A stretch of DNA of 5,189 nucleotides from Microbacteriaceae bacterium UBA4731 (GTDB taxonomy: Bacteria > Actinomycetota > Actinomycetes > Actinomycetales > Microbacteriaceae): positions 1-5,189 of the forward strand of contig DHJB01000049.1 of NCBI GenBank assembly GCA_002404115.1, written 5' to 3'. The notes under the pieces are model-generated. The model saw nothing but the letters and a program-made list of their open reading frames with translations. It did no database searches and was not told the DNA's origin. Shown piece after piece: positions 1 through 5,189 of the stretch (positions within the stretch are counted from its first letter, which is position 1; each line of letters starts with the position of its first letter). The position numbers were made by a program, and so were the translations under genes.

Positions 1-61
1 TCCGGACACAACACGTTCGTTTCGCGATTTAAGGTGTTCTGTCCGCAAGTCAACGGGCTGA
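1..61. other. Unassigned left-edge sequence
   Basis: I recognise no gene or site here. Frame 2 is closed by TGA at 59-61, immediately before the globin-like block, and frame 3 by TAA at about 30-32. None of the three forward translations resembles the N-terminus of a truncated hemoglobin, so the break in that gene seems to lie at about position 61. Short window-edge sequence could also belong to a gene lying mostly outside. Confidence 0.4.
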
Positions 62-351
62 GCCTTCGCCGACGAGCTCCTCGGGCCGATCTTCGTTGAG
101 ATCGCGCCGGGCTCTACCGGCGCAATGCCCAGCTGCACGTGAACCTGAATACCAGGGCCCAACTGGGCGCCGAGCATTTCGAGCGGTGGCTGTCGATGTG
201 GGCGGCCACGGTCAACGACAACTTCGCCGGCGAGACGGCGGAGCTGGCCAAGGCCCAGGGCACCCGCATCGCCGGCTCGATCGAGCGGCGCCTGCAAGGT
301 GGTTCCGGCAGCGATTTCGAGACCATCCGGACACGCCCCAGCGCGACCTAG
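62..351 (+). pseudogene. Group III truncated hemoglobin, decayed remnant
   Basis: Two blocks in different frames resemble group III truncated hemoglobins, small heme proteins linked to nitric oxide and oxygen chemistry in the cytoplasm. Block one (62-106, frame 2) reads AFADELLGPIFVEIA, like the family's early B/C-helix region. Block two (about 106-348, frame 1) starts AGLYRRNAQLHVNLN and continues through EHFERWLSMWAATV, NFAGETAELAKAQ and RIAGSIERRL, matching the family's C-terminal half. The His at 136-138 is the probable proximal heme ligand. Missing are the N-terminus and, between the blocks, a stretch I recall as about 20-25 residues (around a HLPVMCDFWETVLFR-like segment). The frame also changes at 104-108, and TGA codons lie at 59-61 (frame 2) and 97-99 (frame 1). 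A single-base sequencing error cannot explain missing residues. An ATG at 139 could start a 70-residue peptide, but it lies past the probable heme ligand, so a working globin is unlikely. The family call is from memory of homologues. Confidence 0.72.
348..351. other. CTAG shared by two convergent stop codons
   Basis: The tetranucleotide CTAG supplies both stops: TAG at 349-351 ends the plus-strand globin reading frame, and the reverse complement of 348-350 (also TAG) ends the regulator. The two genes therefore meet with no intergenic space and no room for a terminator between them. Confidence 0.85.
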
Positions 352-1031
352 TGCCAGTGGCCCCGCAGCTTCACGAGGCACAGTTCGGGCTCAACGAACG
401 GCCGCAACTCCACCGCGCTCTCGTCGTGACCCAGGGCCCGGGCAGCTCCGCGGAGTAAGCCGAGGTGCACGGAACACACGACGTCCGGGTTCTGCCGCGC
501 TTCTGCGCGGAAGGGGCAGGCCCTGAGGTCCACAGTGTGCCCGCCGGGCTCCTCGCCCGGGTCTCCGGCAACGCTCGCCGCCGGATCGAAACCAAGCCGA
601 TCGAGAATCCTGACCAGAGGCGCCGTTCCCTGACCCTTGGTCGCCTGCAGCTCACTCTCGTACTCCGTGGACCAGCGTTCGCCGGCGCGGACGGCCCGGG
701 CTCGCCCACGGTCGGCGTCTTCGGCAATGGCTCCGGCCAGCGTCTGGTTCAACTCGTGCTGGGCGTGTTCGGCCCGGGCGGACGGGCTCGCGACGAAAAG
801 GATGCGCGGTCGGCCCCTGAGCCCCGCGCGCTCGGTGAGACGGCGGACCAGCCCTGCCTGTTCGAGCTGCTCGAGGTGGAAGCGCGCGGTTGTGACGTGG
901 AGGCTGATGCCCGCCGCCACCGCGGCCGAGTCGAGTGGAGCGTCGGAGGCGCTCAGGAGCTCGAGCACCCGCCGTCTCGGGTCAGAGGCGAGGGCGGCGT
1001 GCCGGCTGTCGGCCTGCTGCTGCTTATCCAT
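348..1031 (-). CDS. Winged-helix transcriptional regulator with C-terminal Cys cluster (ArsR/COG2345-like)
   Basis: A 227-residue predicted DNA-binding protein. Residues 10-80 form a winged helix: a first helix RHAALASDPRRRVLELL, a recognition-helix region around SLHVTTARFHLEQLEQAGLV (43-62), and a wing with RGRPRILFV (72-80). Residues 85-130 look helical and charged, perhaps for dimerisation. The C-terminal domain has CPF (Cys172), VCSVHLGLLRG (Cys186, His189) and ELCLVKLR (Cys218). That arrangement resembles SufR-like and related regulators in which cysteines bind an Fe-S cluster, so redox, NO or iron sensing is plausible but not shown. The ATG at 1031 is preferred because the N-terminus has the usual family length and a good extended -10 lies exactly where a leaderless start needs it; no Shine-Dalgarno is visible at normal spacing. 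The gene is divergent from hrpA and convergent, with overlapping stop codons, with a globin remnant. The ligand and targets are unknown. Confidence 0.86.
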   Translation of the reverse strand: MDKQQQADSRHAALASDPRRRVLELLSASDAPLDSAAVAAGISLHVTTARFHLEQLEQAGLVRRLTERAGLRGRPRILFVASPSARAEHAQHELNQTLAGAIAEDADRGRARAVRAGERWSTEYESELQATKGQGTAPLVRILDRLGFDPAASVAGDPGEEPGGHTVDLRACPFRAEARQNPDVVCSVHLGLLRGAARALGHDESAVELRPFVEPELCLVKLRGHWH

Positions 1032-1046
1032 GATTTGAGGGTAACA
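1031..1046 (-). promoter_or_regulatory. Candidate leaderless promoter of the regulator gene
   Basis: Read on the minus strand, TGT-TACCCT occupies 1046-1038. It fits an extended -10 (TGN followed by TANNNT) whose hexamer spans -12 to -7 relative to the A of the ATG at 1031. In actinobacteria this spacing is typical of leaderless transcripts that begin at the start codon, and it agrees with the missing Shine-Dalgarno. I see no good -35 hexamer. The inference comes from position and motif only. Confidence 0.5.
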
Positions 1047-1057
1047 TCCTGCGGTTA
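1042..1057. promoter_or_regulatory. Inverted repeat TAAC-N8-GTTA, possible operator
   Basis: TAAC at 1042-1045 and GTTA at 1054-1057 form a perfect short inverted repeat with an 8-bp spacer. The outer bases GATTT (1032-1036) and AAATC (1057-1061) are also complementary, though offset by an extra five bases on the left. It overlaps the candidate -10 of the regulator, a position suited to autorepression. The half-sites are short, so chance is a real alternative. Confidence 0.3.
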
Positions 1058-1079
1058 AATCGCACGTTCGCCCGGGAAG

Positions 1080-1085
1080 TACGAT
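1080..1085 (+). promoter_or_regulatory. Possible -10 element for hrpA
   Basis: TACGAT fits the TANNNT pattern and would place transcription initiation at about 1092-1094, almost at the hrpA ATG (1094). That would give a leaderless or nearly leaderless mRNA and would explain the poor Shine-Dalgarno upstream of the start. There is no convincing -35 and no TGN extension, so this is weak. Confidence 0.25.
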
Positions 1086-1093
1086 GAGAACCC

Positions 1094-4000
1094 ATGATTC
1101 CCGTCGAAATCACCTTTCCGCCCGAACTGCCGGTCAGCCAGCGACGGGACGACATCGCCAGCGCCATCCGCGAAAACCAGGTCGTGATCCTCGCGGGCGC
1201 GACGGGCTCCGGCAAGACCACCCAGCTGCCCAAGATCTGTCTCGAACTCGGCCGGGAGAGCATCGGCCACACGCAGCCGCGCCGCCTCGCCGCGCGCACG
1301 ATCGCCGAACGCATCGCCGAGGAACTCGGCCAGGAGGTCGGCCAGACGGTCGGCTACCAGGTGCGGTTCACCGACCGGGTCGGCGCCGACACCCGCATCA
1401 AACTGATGACCGACGGCATCCTGCTCAACGAGATGCACCGCGACCGGATGCTGCGCAAGTACGACACGATCATCATCGACGAAGCGCACGAGCGCAGCCT
1501 CAACATCGACTTCCTGCTCGGCTACCTCCGGCAGCTGCTGCCGAAACGCCCGGACCTCAAGCTGATCATCACCTCGGCGACCATTGACCCGCAGAGCTTC
1601 GCGAAGCATTTCGCCTCCGCCGACGGCACGCCTGCGCCGATCATCGAGGTCTCCGGTCGCACCTACCCGGTCGAAATCCGCTACCGCGCGCTCGTCGCAG
1701 AGGTGATGGACGAGGACGAGACGACGGATGCCGCGCCCGCCGTCGACCGTGACTACATCGAGGGCATCTCCGCAGCGCTCGACGAGCTCGAACGCGAGTC
1801 GAACGGCGACGTGCTCGTCTTCCTCAGCGGCGAAACCGAGATCCGGGATGCCGCGGACGCGCTGCAGGGCAAGTTCGCCTCGAGCGGCCGCACCAGCCCG
1901 ACCGAGATCCTCCCCCTCTACGGGCGGCTCTCCTCGGCCGACCAGCACCGGGTGTTCCAGCCGTCGACCGTCGCCGGGGTGCGCCGCCGCATCGTGCTCG
2001 CGACGAACGTCGCCGAGACGAGCCTGACCGTGCCCGGCATCAAGTACGTCATCGACGCCGGCACCGCCCGGATCAGCCGGTACAGCGTGCGCTCCAAGGT
2101 GCAGCGGCTGCCGATCGAAGCAATCTCGCAGGCATCCGCGAACCAGCGCTCCGGCCGAAGCGGCCGGACCAGCGACGGCATCGCGATCCGGCTGTACTCG
2201 GAGGAGGACTTCACCCGCCGGCCGGAGTACACCGAGCCGGAGATCCTGCGCACGAACCTCGCCGCGGTCATCCTGCAGATGATTTCGCTCGGCCTCGGCG
2301 ACATCGCCGCGTTCCCGTTCCTCACCCCGCCGGACTCCCGCGGCATCAAGGACGGGCTCGACCTCCTCGCCGAGCTCGGCGCGGTCGCTCCGGGCACCGT
2401 CGGCGGCGTCTCGAAGCTCACCCGGGTCGGGCAGCAGCTCGCCCAGCTGCCGATCGACCCGCGCTTCGGCCGGATGGTGATCGAGTCGAAGGCACAGGGC
2501 ACCAGCCGCGAGGTGATGGCGATCGTCTCCGGGCTCACCATCCAGGACCCGCGCGAACGCCCGCTCGAGCGCCGTGCCCAGGCCGACCAGCAGCACGCCC
2601 GCTTCGCCGACCCGACGAGCGACTTCCTCAGCCTGCTCAACCTCTGGAACTACCTCGAGACGCAGCAGAAGGAGCTCGGCTCCAGCGCGTTCCGCCGCCT
2701 GTGCAAGACCGAGTTCCTCAACTACCTGCGGGTGCGCGAATGGCAGGACGTCTACAAGCAGCTCCGCCAGCTGGCCAAGCCGCTCGGCCTCCACATCGGC
2801 GACCCGAGCGTCAACCCGGACGGCATCCACCGGTCGCTGCTGGCCGGCCTGCTCTCGCACATCGGCCTCAAGGACACCGCGAAGAAGGACACCGCGAAGA
2901 CTGACTACGTCGGCGCCCGGCAGCAGCGTTTCGTGCTGTTCCCCGGGTCGGCGCTCGCGAAGAAGCAGCCGAACGCCGTGATGAGCGCGGAGCTGGTCGA
3001 GACCAGCCGCCTGTTCGCCCGGATGAACGCCGCCGTCGACCCGGCCTGGGCCGAACCACTCGCCGGGGACCTCTGCAAGCGCAGCTTCTCGGAGCCGCAC
3101 TGGGAGAAGAAACAGGGCTCCGTCGTCGCCTACGAGCGGGTCACGCTCTACGGCGTGCCGATCATCCCCCGGCGCCGGATCCAGTTCTCTCGGGTCGACC
3201 CGGCCTACGCCCGCGACCTGTTCATCCGGCACGCGCTCGTCGAGGGCGAGTGGGACATCGACCGGCTCGACCAGCGCATCTCCGCGTTCGACCGGGCGAA
3301 CACGAAGCTCCGCACCGAGCTCGCCGAGCTCGAGGAGCGCACCCGGCGCCGCGACATCCTCTTCGACGACGAGGCCGTCTTCGAGTTCTACCACCAGCGC
3401 ATCCCCGCCGACGTCTGCTCGACGCGCACGTTCGAGACCTGGTGGCGTGCGGCCAGGACGAAGACCCCCGACCTGCTCATCATGACCGCGGCCGCGCTGG
3501 TTCCGGACGACGCCCCCGAGATCGACGAGTCGGTGTTCCCGCCCACCTGGCAGCAGGGCGACCAGCGCTACGCGCTCAGCTATCGCTTCGAACCCGGCGC
3601 CGAAGACGACGGCGTGACAGTGCGAGTGCCGCTCGCTTTGCTGGCACGACTGGATTCCGCCGGCTTCGACTGGCAGGTCCGCGGCCTGCGGGCCGACCTC
3701 GTCACCGCCCTGATCAAGTCGCTGCCGAAGTCGATCCGGCGCAACGTCGTGCCCGCGGCCGACTGGGCGGCCCGGCTGCTCACGGAGCTGCCGGAGGAGC
3801 CGGGCGTGGTGTCGACGGTCTCGACAGGCTCCGCCGTCAGCGAGACCCCGTTCACCGAGACGCTCGCCGCGCTCATCCAGAAGCTCACGCACGTGCCGGT
3901 CGCCCAGGCGGACTTCGAGCTGGGCCGGCTGCCCGCGCACCTGCGGATGACGTTCTCCGTGGTCGACGAGCGCGGCCGCACGGTCGCCGTCGGCAAGGAC

Positions 4001-4945
4001 CTCGGCGAGCTCCAACGGCGGCTCGGCAGCCGGGCGCGGGAGAGCGTCGCCGCGGCATCCGCTGCCACCCCGAACGCCATCGAGCGCGGCGGCCTGACGA
4101 CCTGGGATTTCCAGGAGCTCCCCCGCTTCCTCGACACCAAACAGGGCGAGAACACGATCCGCGGCTACCCGACGCTCGTCGACGAGGGGCAGTCGGTGGC
4201 GATCCGTATGATGAGCATCGAGGCCGAACAGGCCCGCGCGCTGCCCGGCGGTGTGCGCCGCCTGCTGCTGCTCGCGACGCCCTCCCCCGTCGCCTACGTG
4301 CAACAGCACCTCACCGGGGCGGAGAAGCTCAGCCTCGCCACGAGCCCGTACCGCAGCACGCAGGCGCTCTTCGACGACTGCCTCGCCGCCTGCGTCGACG
4401 AGGTTCTCTACCGCGTGCGGCCGGACGGCCAGGTCTTCATGCGCGCCGAGTTCGACACGATCAGGGACCGCGTCTCCGGGGTCGTCATGGATTCCATGTT
4501 CGAAACCGTCGGCCTCGTCGCCCGCATCCTCGTGGCCGCCAGGACCGCCGACAAGGCGCTCAAGGCCTCGACCAGCATGGCGCTGCTCCCGGCGCTCAGC
4601 GACGCACGCGAGCAGTTGGCCGGCCTGGTCTACCCCGGCTTCGTCAGCGCCACCGGACTCCCCCAGCTGCGCCACCTGCCGCGCTACCTCGGCGGGATCA
4701 CCGCGCGGATCACCAAACTGCAGGACAACCCCGGTCGCGACCGGGTCTGGATGAACGAGGTGCTCGCGGCGACCGCGAAATACACGGATGCCGGCGGCCG
4801 CATCCCCCTCGCGCCCGGCTCTGCGCCCAACCTGGTGCGGGCGCGCTGGATGCTCGAGGAGCTGCGGATCAGCCTCTTCGCCCAGGAGCTCAAGGCCGCG
4901 GAATCCGTCTCCCTGCAACGCATCCACAAGGTGCTCGTCGGCTGA
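1094..4945 (+). CDS. hrpA: ATP-dependent RNA helicase HrpA (DEAH-box), full length
   Basis: A 1283-residue cytoplasmic DEAH/RHA helicase that uses NTP hydrolysis to remodel RNA. In E. coli, HrpA has been linked to mRNA processing and to rescue of stalled, collided ribosomes. RecA1 carries Walker A GATGSGKTT (35-43), TQPRRLAA (60-67), TDG (106-108), DEAH (129-132) and SAT (161-163). RecA2 carries LVFLSGETEI (241-250), ATNVAETSLTVPGI (303-316) and QRSGRSGR (351-358). Winged-helix and HA2 ratchet domains follow to about residue 540 (DPRERP at 485-490), then an OB-fold at about 575-655 (ARQQRFVLFPGS), then the bacterial DUF3418 region from about 700 to the end. Length and domain order match the family. 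Two short in-frame insertions stand out: KDTAKKDTAK (593-602) and VVSTVSTGSAVSE (905-917). Walker A has Ala36 where Glu is commoner; this is not disabling. The ATG at 1094 cannot be extended, because an in-frame TGA lies at 1085-1087. The Shine-Dalgarno is weak. The gene is probably monocistronic. Confidence 0.97.
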   Translation: MIPVEITFPPELPVSQRRDDIASAIRENQVVILAGATGSGKTTQLPKICLELGRESIGHTQPRRLAARTIAERIAEELGQEVGQTVGYQVRFTDRVGADTRIKLMTDGILLNEMHRDRMLRKYDTIIIDEAHERSLNIDFLLGYLRQLLPKRPDLKLIITSATIDPQSFAKHFASADGTPAPIIEVSGRTYPVEIRYRALVAEVMDEDETTDAAPAVDRDYIEGISAALDELERESNGDVLVFLSGETEIRDAADALQGKFASSGRTSPTEILPLYGRLSSADQHRVFQPSTVAGVRRRIVLATNVAETSLTVPGIKYVIDAGTARISRYSVRSKVQRLPIEAISQASANQRSGRSGRTSDGIAIRLYSEEDFTRRPEYTEPEILRTNLAAVILQMISLGLGDIAAFPFLTPPDSRGIKDGLDLLAELGAVAPGTVGGVSKLTRVGQQLAQLPIDPRFGRMVIESKAQGTSREVMAIVSGLTIQDPRERPLERRAQADQQHARFADPTSDFLSLLNLWNYLETQQKELGSSAFRRLCKTEFLNYLRVREWQDVYKQLRQLAKPLGLHIGDPSVNPDGIHRSLLAGLLSHIGLKDTAKKDTAKTDYVGARQQRFVLFPGSALAKKQPNAVMSAELVETSRLFARMNAAVDPAWAEPLAGDLCKRSFSEPHWEKKQGSVVAYERVTLYGVPIIPRRRIQFSRVDPAYARDLFIRHALVEGEWDIDRLDQRISAFDRANTKLRTELAELEERTRRRDILFDDEAVFEFYHQRIPADVCSTRTFETWWRAARTKTPDLLIMTAAALVPDDAPEIDESVFPPTWQQGDQRYALSYRFEPGAEDDGVTVRVPLALLARLDSAGFDWQVRGLRADLVTALIKSLPKSIRRNVVPAADWAARLLTELPEEPGVVSTVSTGSAVSETPFTETLAALIQKLTHVPVAQADFELGRLPAHLRMTFSVVDERGRTVAVGKDLGELQRRLGSRARESVAAASAATPNAIERGGLTTWDFQELPRFLDTKQGENTIRGYPTLVDEGQSVAIRMMSIEAEQARALPGGVRRLLLLATPSPVAYVQQHLTGAEKLSLATSPYRSTQALFDDCLAACVDEVLYRVRPDGQVFMRAEFDTIRDRVSGVVMDSMFETVGLVARILVAARTADKALKASTSMALLPALSDAREQLAGLVYPGFVSATGLPQLRHLPRYLGGITARITKLQDNPGRDRVWMNEVLAATAKYTDAGGRIPLAPGSAPNLVRARWMLEELRISLFAQELKAAESVSLQRIHKVLVG
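2870..2899 (+). repeat. Perfect 15-bp tandem duplication within hrpA
   Basis: AAGGACACCGCGAAG occurs twice back to back (2870-2884 and 2885-2899) and encodes KDTAK-KDTAK, residues 593-602. E. coli HrpA, as I recall it, has a single copy of the equivalent loop (KDADKQEY), so this protein is five residues longer exactly here. The duplication keeps frame, lies in a lysine-rich loop of the OB-fold region just before the ARQQRFVLFPGS core, and is probably tolerated. Confidence 0.9.
3808..3847 (+). repeat. REP-like palindromic insertion within hrpA
   Basis: GGTCTCG at 3817-3823 and CGAGACC at 3841-3847 form a perfect 7-bp inverted repeat around a 17-nt spacer. Alternative pairings include GACGG (3814-3818) with CCGTC (3834-3838). 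The core GGTCTCGACAGGCTC resembles a short dispersed palindrome I associate with Microbacteriaceae and related actinobacteria. It encodes low-complexity VVSTVSTGSAVSE between LLTELPEEPG and the helix TPFTETLAALIQKL. E. coli HrpA, recalled from memory, lacks about 13-14 residues at this point. The insertion therefore looks like a small repeat captured in frame. Membership of a genomic repeat family is inferred. Confidence 0.6.
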
Positions 4946-4953
4946 TCGCTCTG

Positions 4954-5028
4954 CCCTTCCGCGAAACTGCAGTTGTGCGCTCTAAAACGGGCTCAGAACG
5001 CGCACAACTGCAGTCTCGCGGGGAAGGG
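4954..5028. repeat. Long imperfect hairpin between convergent genes
   Basis: The left arm at 4954-4980 and right arm at 5000-5028 pair around a 19-nt loop. The inner 15 bp (4966-4980 with 5000-5014) are perfect and contain CTGCAG plus TTGTGCGC/GCGCACAA. One A-C mismatch (4965/5015) is followed by four pairs, a two-base bulge (5020-5021), then seven pairs (CCCTTCC with GGAAGGG). Overall 26 of 27 left-arm bases pair. It begins nine bases after the hrpA stop and ends 13 bases before the transporter stop. There is no T-tract on either strand, so it is not a canonical intrinsic terminator, though it could act as a bidirectional terminator or mRNA stabiliser. The compact symmetric form also fits a dispersed REP-type element or a MITE-like unit. 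Confidence 0.85.
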
Positions 5029-5041
5029 ATGGAGCTGGAGG

Positions 5042-5189
5042 CTACAGCACCTTGGAGAGGAAGGCCTGCGTGCGCTTGTGCTGCGGGTTCGAGAGCACCT
5101 CGTCCGGGTCGCCGGACTCCACGACCACACCGCCGTCCATGAACACGAGCGAGTCGGCGACTTCCCGCGCGAATCCCATCTCGTGCGTG
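5042..5189 (-). CDS. Amino acid ABC transporter ATP-binding protein (3' end only)
   Basis: The last 48 residues of an ABC ATPase, read leftwards from the window edge to a TAG at 5044-5042. The fragment opens with THEMGFAREVAD, whose His is the switch (H-loop) histidine. It continues through SLVFMDGGVVVESGDPDEVLSNP, the typical D/G-rich strand and following turn, and ends QHKRTQAFLSKVL. This tail is characteristic of the GlnQ/HisP/GluA group, which energises uptake of polar amino acids such as glutamine or glutamate at the inner face of the membrane, with a permease and a binding protein. Walker A, the signature motif and Walker B lie outside the window, so substrate and gene name cannot be fixed. 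The gene converges on hrpA and is separated from it by a long hairpin. Confidence 0.92.
   Translation of the reverse strand, partial: THEMGFAREVADSLVFMDGGVVVESGDPDEVLSNPQHKRTQAFLSKVL

Noticed and set aside
35..43. Ala36 in place of the commoner Glu in the Walker A loop of HrpA (GATGSGKTT).
   Set aside because: The catalytic Lys41 and Thr42 are present, and this substitution occurs in other helicases of this type as I recall. Coordinates here are residue numbers. It is not a sign of an inactive enzyme.
1..334. The 9-mer TCCGGACAC occurs at 1-9 and again at 326-334, as if flanking the globin remnant.
   Set aside because: Nine-base repeats are expected many times by chance in 5 kb of G+C-rich DNA. 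There are no inverted repeats or transposase remnants to support an insertion or deletion scar.
465..1058. Plus-strand open frames antisense to the regulator gene.
   Set aside because: They have compositionally biased translations with no family resemblance. The minus strand encodes a coherent winged-helix protein over the same bases.
1084..1587. An ATG at 1084 with GGGAAG close upstream, which could start a 167-codon frame overlapping hrpA.
   Set aside because: The translation is His/Arg/Pro-rich shadow sequence. The Walker A, DEAH and other motifs lie in the frame that starts at 1094.
1055..4927. A 1290-codon open frame on the minus strand running antisense to nearly all of hrpA.
   Set aside because: It is a mirror of the high-G+C codon pattern of hrpA. 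Its translation is low-complexity (runs of A, R, G, D, E, V), with no domain or motif, while the plus strand encodes every helicase motif.
3250..5142. A 630-codon plus-strand open frame overlapping the 3' half of hrpA and crossing its stop.
   Set aside because: It is an Arg/Pro/Ala-rich frame shadow with no recognisable domain, and it runs through the convergent hairpin and antisense to the transporter gene.
1..5189. tRNA, rRNA, CRISPR array, insertion sequence or phage features.
   Set aside because: I found no cloverleaf-like segment with a CCA-type end, no regularly spaced repeats, no transposase or integrase motif, and no rRNA-like sequence on either strand.

Overview
The window is high-G+C DNA (about two thirds G+C judged by eye) with strong third-position G/C bias. 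It most resembles an actinobacterium, probably of the Microbacteriaceae. This placement rests on codon use, the style of the proteins, a TANNNT-type leaderless promoter, and a dispersed-repeat motif (GGTCTCGACAGGCTC) that I associate with such genomes. It is an inference, not a database result.

Layout. Positions 1-61 hold nothing I recognise. Positions 62-351 (+) hold the wreck of a group III truncated hemoglobin gene: two homologous blocks in different frames, with the N-terminus and an internal piece missing. It meets head-on, over a shared CTAG stop-codon tetranucleotide (348-351), a minus-strand gene (1031-348) for a winged-helix regulator with a cysteine-bearing C-terminal domain of the kind that can hold an Fe-S cluster. 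A 62-bp divergent intergenic region (1032-1093) separates this regulator from hrpA (1094-4945, +). hrpA encodes a full-length 1283-residue DEAH-box RNA helicase and fills three quarters of the window. After hrpA comes a 96-bp convergent gap that is mostly one long imperfect hairpin (4954-5028). The window ends inside the 3' end of a minus-strand ATP-binding subunit of a polar amino acid ABC transporter.

How the genes relate. The regulator and the hemoglobin remnant plausibly form an old nitric-oxide or redox-stress module whose effector has decayed while the regulator reading frame stays intact. hrpA is a housekeeping helicase linked to translation and ribosome rescue, and is probably transcribed alone. 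The transporter gene belongs to a different operon entering from the right.

I see no convincing new multi-gene system. The most interesting items are small-scale: the decayed globin, the apparently leaderless regulator promoter overlapped by an inverted repeat, two short in-frame insertions inside hrpA (a 15-bp tandem duplication and a REP-like palindrome), and the long hairpin between hrpA and the transporter gene.
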